Shown piece after piece: positions 35,890 through 38,454 of a DNA stretch of 38,454 bases. The position numbers were made by a program, and so were the translations under genes. The stretch covers positions 1-38,454 of the forward strand of contig NZ_JADEWN010000059.1 of assembly GCF_015207655.1 (NCBI RefSeq). The letters run 5' to 3'. This DNA comes from Gloeocapsopsis crepidinum LEGE 06123 (GTDB lineage: Bacteria; Cyanobacteriota; Cyanobacteriia; Cyanobacteriales; Chroococcidiopsidaceae). The notes under the pieces were generated by a model. That model made no database searches. It was not told the DNA's origin and saw nothing but the letters and a program-made list of their open reading frames with translations. Position 1 is the stretch's first letter; the number at the start of each line of letters is the position of its first letter.

Positions 35890-37044
35890 ATGATTAAAAG
35901 ACGCACGCTTATTGTATCCAGCTTAGGTGCAGCAGGTGCAGGTGTTGCGATCGCAAATCATTATCTGAATCGGCATCAAGCACCCGAACAACCCCAAAAA
36001 CGAGGAATCGCAAGATTTGCTGTAACTGGAGATACCCCTTTACGAGAACGCGCAGCAGATAAAGGACTCATTTATGGAGCAGCTGCTCAACATCAAGTAC
36101 TTACAACAAATGTAGAGTTTGCGCAACGCTTTGCTCAAGAGTGCGCTATGTTGGTTCCTGCGAATGAATTAAAATGGCAGGCACTACGCCCTACTCCTGA
36201 GCGGTTTGATTTTAGCCGCAGTGATTGGATGGCGAACTTTGCGCAGAGACATAACATGTTGTTGCGAGGACACACTTTAGTTTGGCATCGGGCTTTACCC
36301 AAGTGGTTTGAAGAAACTGTCGATCGAACAAATGCTGCAAAAGTATTAACTGAACACATAAATACCGTAGTCCAGCATTATGCTGGAAATATCCACTCTT
36401 GGGATGTCGTTAACGAAGCAATAGTTCCTAACAAAACAAAAGATGGATTGCGGCAAACTCCTTGGCTGAGGTTATTGGGAGTAGATTATATCGAAATGGC
36501 ATTTCGTACAGCCGCTGCTGCAGATCCGCAAGCGTTACTTGTCTATAACGACAACAACTTAGAATATGACAATGCCAAAACAGCAGTGAAAAGAACTCAA
36601 GTTCTCAAGCTCTTAGAACGGTTGAAATCAAGAGGAGTTCCTGTACATGCTTTGGGAATTCAATCGCATATAGGTGCAAGTCCTCAAGGTTTTAATGCCA
36701 AAAAATTAAGAGATTTTCTTAAAGAGGTTGCTAGTCTCGATCTGAAGATTTTGATTACGGAAATGGATGTATTAGAAAAAAATCTTCTCGAAGCAAATAA
36801 CCGCGATGCTATTATTGCTGGAGTTTACCAAGATTACTTATCACTTGTGCTAGATGAACCTGCGGTTAATACTGTCATCACCTGGGGACTAAGCGATCGC
36901 TACACTTGGCTGACCAACTTTGCCCCTCGTCAGGATGGTGCTCCGATACGTCCACTACCGCTAGATGCCCAACTTGAACGTAAGTTAGCATGGAATGCGA
37001 TCGCATCAGCTTTTGATCAAGCTCCACCACGTCAAGTTAAATAA
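35890..37044 (+). CDS. GH10 endo-beta-1,4-xylanase-like glycanase with Tat-like signal
   Basis: A 384-residue GH10 (beta/alpha)8-barrel enzyme. The acid/base Glu is E176 in WDVVNEA, the nucleophile is E291 in ITEMDV, and the substrate-cleft block LRGHTLVWHRALPKWF is present. The N-terminus MIKRRTLIVSSLGAAGAGVAIANHYL has twin Arg and a moderately hydrophobic stretch, like a Tat signal or an anchor, so it acts outside the cytosol. GH10 enzymes cut beta-1,4-xylan and related xylose polymers. Inside this cluster it probably trims or releases the exopolysaccharide, like the glycanases in other bacterial exopolysaccharide loci, instead of feeding on plant matter. Confidence 0.92.
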   Translation: MIKRRTLIVSSLGAAGAGVAIANHYLNRHQAPEQPQKRGIARFAVTGDTPLRERAADKGLIYGAAAQHQVLTTNVEFAQRFAQECAMLVPANELKWQALRPTPERFDFSRSDWMANFAQRHNMLLRGHTLVWHRALPKWFEETVDRTNAAKVLTEHINTVVQHYAGNIHSWDVVNEAIVPNKTKDGLRQTPWLRLLGVDYIEMAFRTAAAADPQALLVYNDNNLEYDNAKTAVKRTQVLKLLERLKSRGVPVHALGIQSHIGASPQGFNAKKLRDFLKEVASLDLKILITEMDVLEKNLLEANNRDAIIAGVYQDYLSLVLDEPAVNTVITWGLSDRYTWLTNFAPRQDGAPIRPLPLDAQLERKLAWNAIASAFDQAPPRQVK

Positions 37045-37145
37045 ACTCATTTAGAACTCAGTATAACTCAGTAGTTTTGCTTGTAACCGATTTACCACTC
37101 GGTATGAACTAAGCTTCCAACAACACAATAAGGATGCCGAAACAT

Positions 37146-38033
37146 ATGTCAATGCCTAATTTCCTGATCATAGGAGCGCAGAAAGCTGGAACTTCTTCTC
37201 TCTACTATTACTTAAAACAGCATCCGCAAATTTACATGAGTCCTATCAAGGAGCCACATTTTTTTACATATGAAGGTGCAAATCCAGAAGTCTCTGAAGC
37301 CGATCGCAACGAATCGTTTGCTGTCATTAATAACATTGGAGACTACCAAAAACTTTTCCAAGGAGCACCAGAATCATCATTAATCGGAGAAGCATCTCCC
37401 TCATACATTTATGCTCCCCAAGCCGCTGAGCGAATAAAACATTACCTACCTCATGCCAAGCTCATTGCTATTTTACGTCATCCAGCTGAAAGAGCCTATT
37501 CCAACTTCTTGCATGCTATTAGGCACAATCATGAGCCACTGAAAGATTTTAGACGCGCACTTCAAGAAGAGGAAACGCGAATTCGCGAAAATTCAGTCTT
37601 TCTTTGGCACTATAAATCCAAAGGATTCTACTACAAGCAGTTAAGCCGCTATCTTGACTTATTCGACCGTTCTCAAATTAAAGTTTGTTTGTATGAAGAT
37701 CTAAACACTAACCCTGCAGGAGTCATTAAAGACTTATTTGAATTTTTGGAAGTCGATTCCAGCTTTGAACCTGATGTATCTCGTAAATATAATGTATCCG
37801 TTGTTCCCAAAAACCAATTTCTTAGCGATTTGCTCGATCATCTCAAGCCAATTAAACCCGCGATGAAAACACTCCTACCCGATGGAGTACGACATTATGT
37901 TAGAAGTAAAGTTTTTGATACACCACCGCCGATTTCACCTGAGATGCGTCAACAGTTAGTAGCAGAATATCGCGAAGACATTCTACAGATGCAAGAACTA
38001 CTAGGACGCGATCTCTCAGGATGGCTTAAGTAG
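37146..38033 (+). CDS. PAPS-dependent sulfotransferase, copy 3
   Basis: A sulfotransferase of about 295 residues with MSMPNFLIIGAQKAGTSSLYYYL (5'-PAPS loop) and AILRHPAERAYSNFL (3'-phosphate site). It is closest in pattern to copy 2 (KPIKPAMKTLLPDGVRHYVRSKVFD against IKPAMNLLVPDKLRHYVRSKIYE). The start at 37146 keeps the shared M-x-MPNFL N-terminus, with AAGGAT 11 bases upstream; ATG 37134 would add four residues. It ends the cluster within the window and is followed by a terminator. Its separation by three other genes from copies 1 and 2 suggests duplication and later rearrangement, or independent recruitment. Confidence 0.92.
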   Translation: MSMPNFLIIGAQKAGTSSLYYYLKQHPQIYMSPIKEPHFFTYEGANPEVSEADRNESFAVINNIGDYQKLFQGAPESSLIGEASPSYIYAPQAAERIKHYLPHAKLIAILRHPAERAYSNFLHAIRHNHEPLKDFRRALQEEETRIRENSVFLWHYKSKGFYYKQLSRYLDLFDRSQIKVCLYEDLNTNPAGVIKDLFEFLEVDSSFEPDVSRKYNVSVVPKNQFLSDLLDHLKPIKPAMKTLLPDGVRHYVRSKVFDTPPPISPEMRQQLVAEYREDILQMQELLGRDLSGWLK

Positions 38034-38084
38034 AAACACGACAAGTATCCATTTGTCAGCAATACTCTGCACAACGAAGAAAAT

Positions 38085-38109
38085 AAAAGGGAGTTAATTA
38101 CTCTCTTTT
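38085..38109 (+). terminator. Intrinsic terminator after sulfotransferase copy 3
   Basis: AAAAGGGAGT (38085-38094) pairs with ACTCTCTTTT (38100-38109) with one G-T pair and a 5-base loop. The right arm ends in TTTT. It closes the exopolysaccharide cluster. Confidence 0.7.
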
Positions 38110-38328
38110 ACATACAACAGCCTATTCAACAGTGCGCGACTACTTACAATACAAGCCCAACTTAAATTACGAAGATTTACTTAAGCAATCTGATGTCTCC
38201 AAAATGGTGTTTCTACAGATAACTGCTTGGAGATAACACTGACGTCATTACAATCTGTAATTACTTATAAAAGTAAATAAACTCTAATCTATTTCGAGAT
38301 TATAATAAAATCTTTATTTATTGTTAAA
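38110..38328. other. AT-rich intergenic region with small palindromes
   Basis: No gene was seen. Two small inverted repeats stand out: ATTACA-ATC-TGTAAT at 38247-38261 and TAATCT-ATTTCG-AGATTA at about 38285-38302. Their role is unknown. Confidence 0.45.
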
Positions 38329-38454
38329 TACAGCCTATTGCAGTTTTATGAGGCACAGTAGCAACAGTGAGTAAACCAGTTTTTCAAATGCACGGGATTA
38401 ATTAAATCGAGTGCAGTGGCAATGAGAAGATCAACCCTGAATGCAGTAGTTGGG
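38329..38454. repeat. Right copy of 126-bp terminal inverted repeat
   Basis: This is the exact reverse complement of 2-127. Read left to right it contains the outward open frame starting MRRSTLNAVVG near 38422, which runs off the end. Both contig ends therefore face the same end of one repeated element. Confidence 0.85.

Noticed and set aside
2-38454. The whole window as a composite transposon cargo
   Set aside because: It contains core genes (glnA, apcF, clpR-clpP3) and no resolved element; an assembly break in a multicopy repeat explains the ends more simply.

Overview
The window looks like one complete assembly contig from a cyanobacterium. The evidence is an allophycocyanin core gene (apcF), a cyanobacterial-type clpR-clpP3 pair, a type I glnA behind a canonical NtcA promoter, and about forty copies of the HIP1 octamer GCGATCGC. 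Gene content and style suggest a colonial or desiccation-tolerant lineage (Chroococcidiopsidales-like), but that placement is only a guess. The two ends are inverted copies of the same 126 bp, so the contig probably stops inside a multicopy element.

Region 1 (1-16.4 kb) is mixed housekeeping and accessory DNA. It holds a 37-codon Lys-rich micro-gene, a small zinc-ribbon protein, a B12-binding radical SAM enzyme, a cytosolic fasciclin protein, a von Willebrand A protein, clpR-clpP3, a J-domain protein, moaD, a purple-acid-type phosphatase, a LipM/LplA-family transferase, a YbjN protein and a methyltransferase. It also carries three decaying genes: a Crp-type regulator with a large internal deletion, a long TPR protein broken by two stop codons and a frameshift, and a PotA-type ABC ATPase.

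Region 2 (16.4-18.9 kb) has glnA (minus) and apcF (plus), divergently arranged. The glnA promoter matches GTA-N8-TAC-N22-TA-N3-T.

Region 3 (19.2-24.6 kb) is a predicted pyrimidine-salvage/uracil-catabolism operon of the URC type: a URC1 GTP-cyclohydrolase-II-like protein, URC4 (DUF1688), uracil phosphoribosyltransferase, an ureidoglycolate-lyase-family (AllA-like) protein and an NCS1 cytosine/uracil permease. The likely logic is import of the base, conversion to UMP, and ring opening by the poorly understood URC1/URC4 proteins. The AllA-like protein may handle an ureido intermediate, and the released nitrogen would be assimilated by glutamine synthetase.

Region 4 (24.7-38.0 kb) is a Wzx/Wzy-type exopolysaccharide cluster, all on the plus strand: a Wzc-like tyrosine autokinase/co-polymerase, four GT2 and one GT4 glycosyltransferases, a Wzy-like polymerase, a predicted exported GH10 glycanase and three paralogous PAPS-dependent sulfotransferases. 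It should make a sulfated extracellular polysaccharide. No flippase (Wzx), outer-membrane exporter or initiating phosphoglycosyl transferase is in the window. HIP1 sites are clearly rarer here than in the first 24.6 kb, which suggests a different history. No tRNA, rRNA or CRISPR array was seen.
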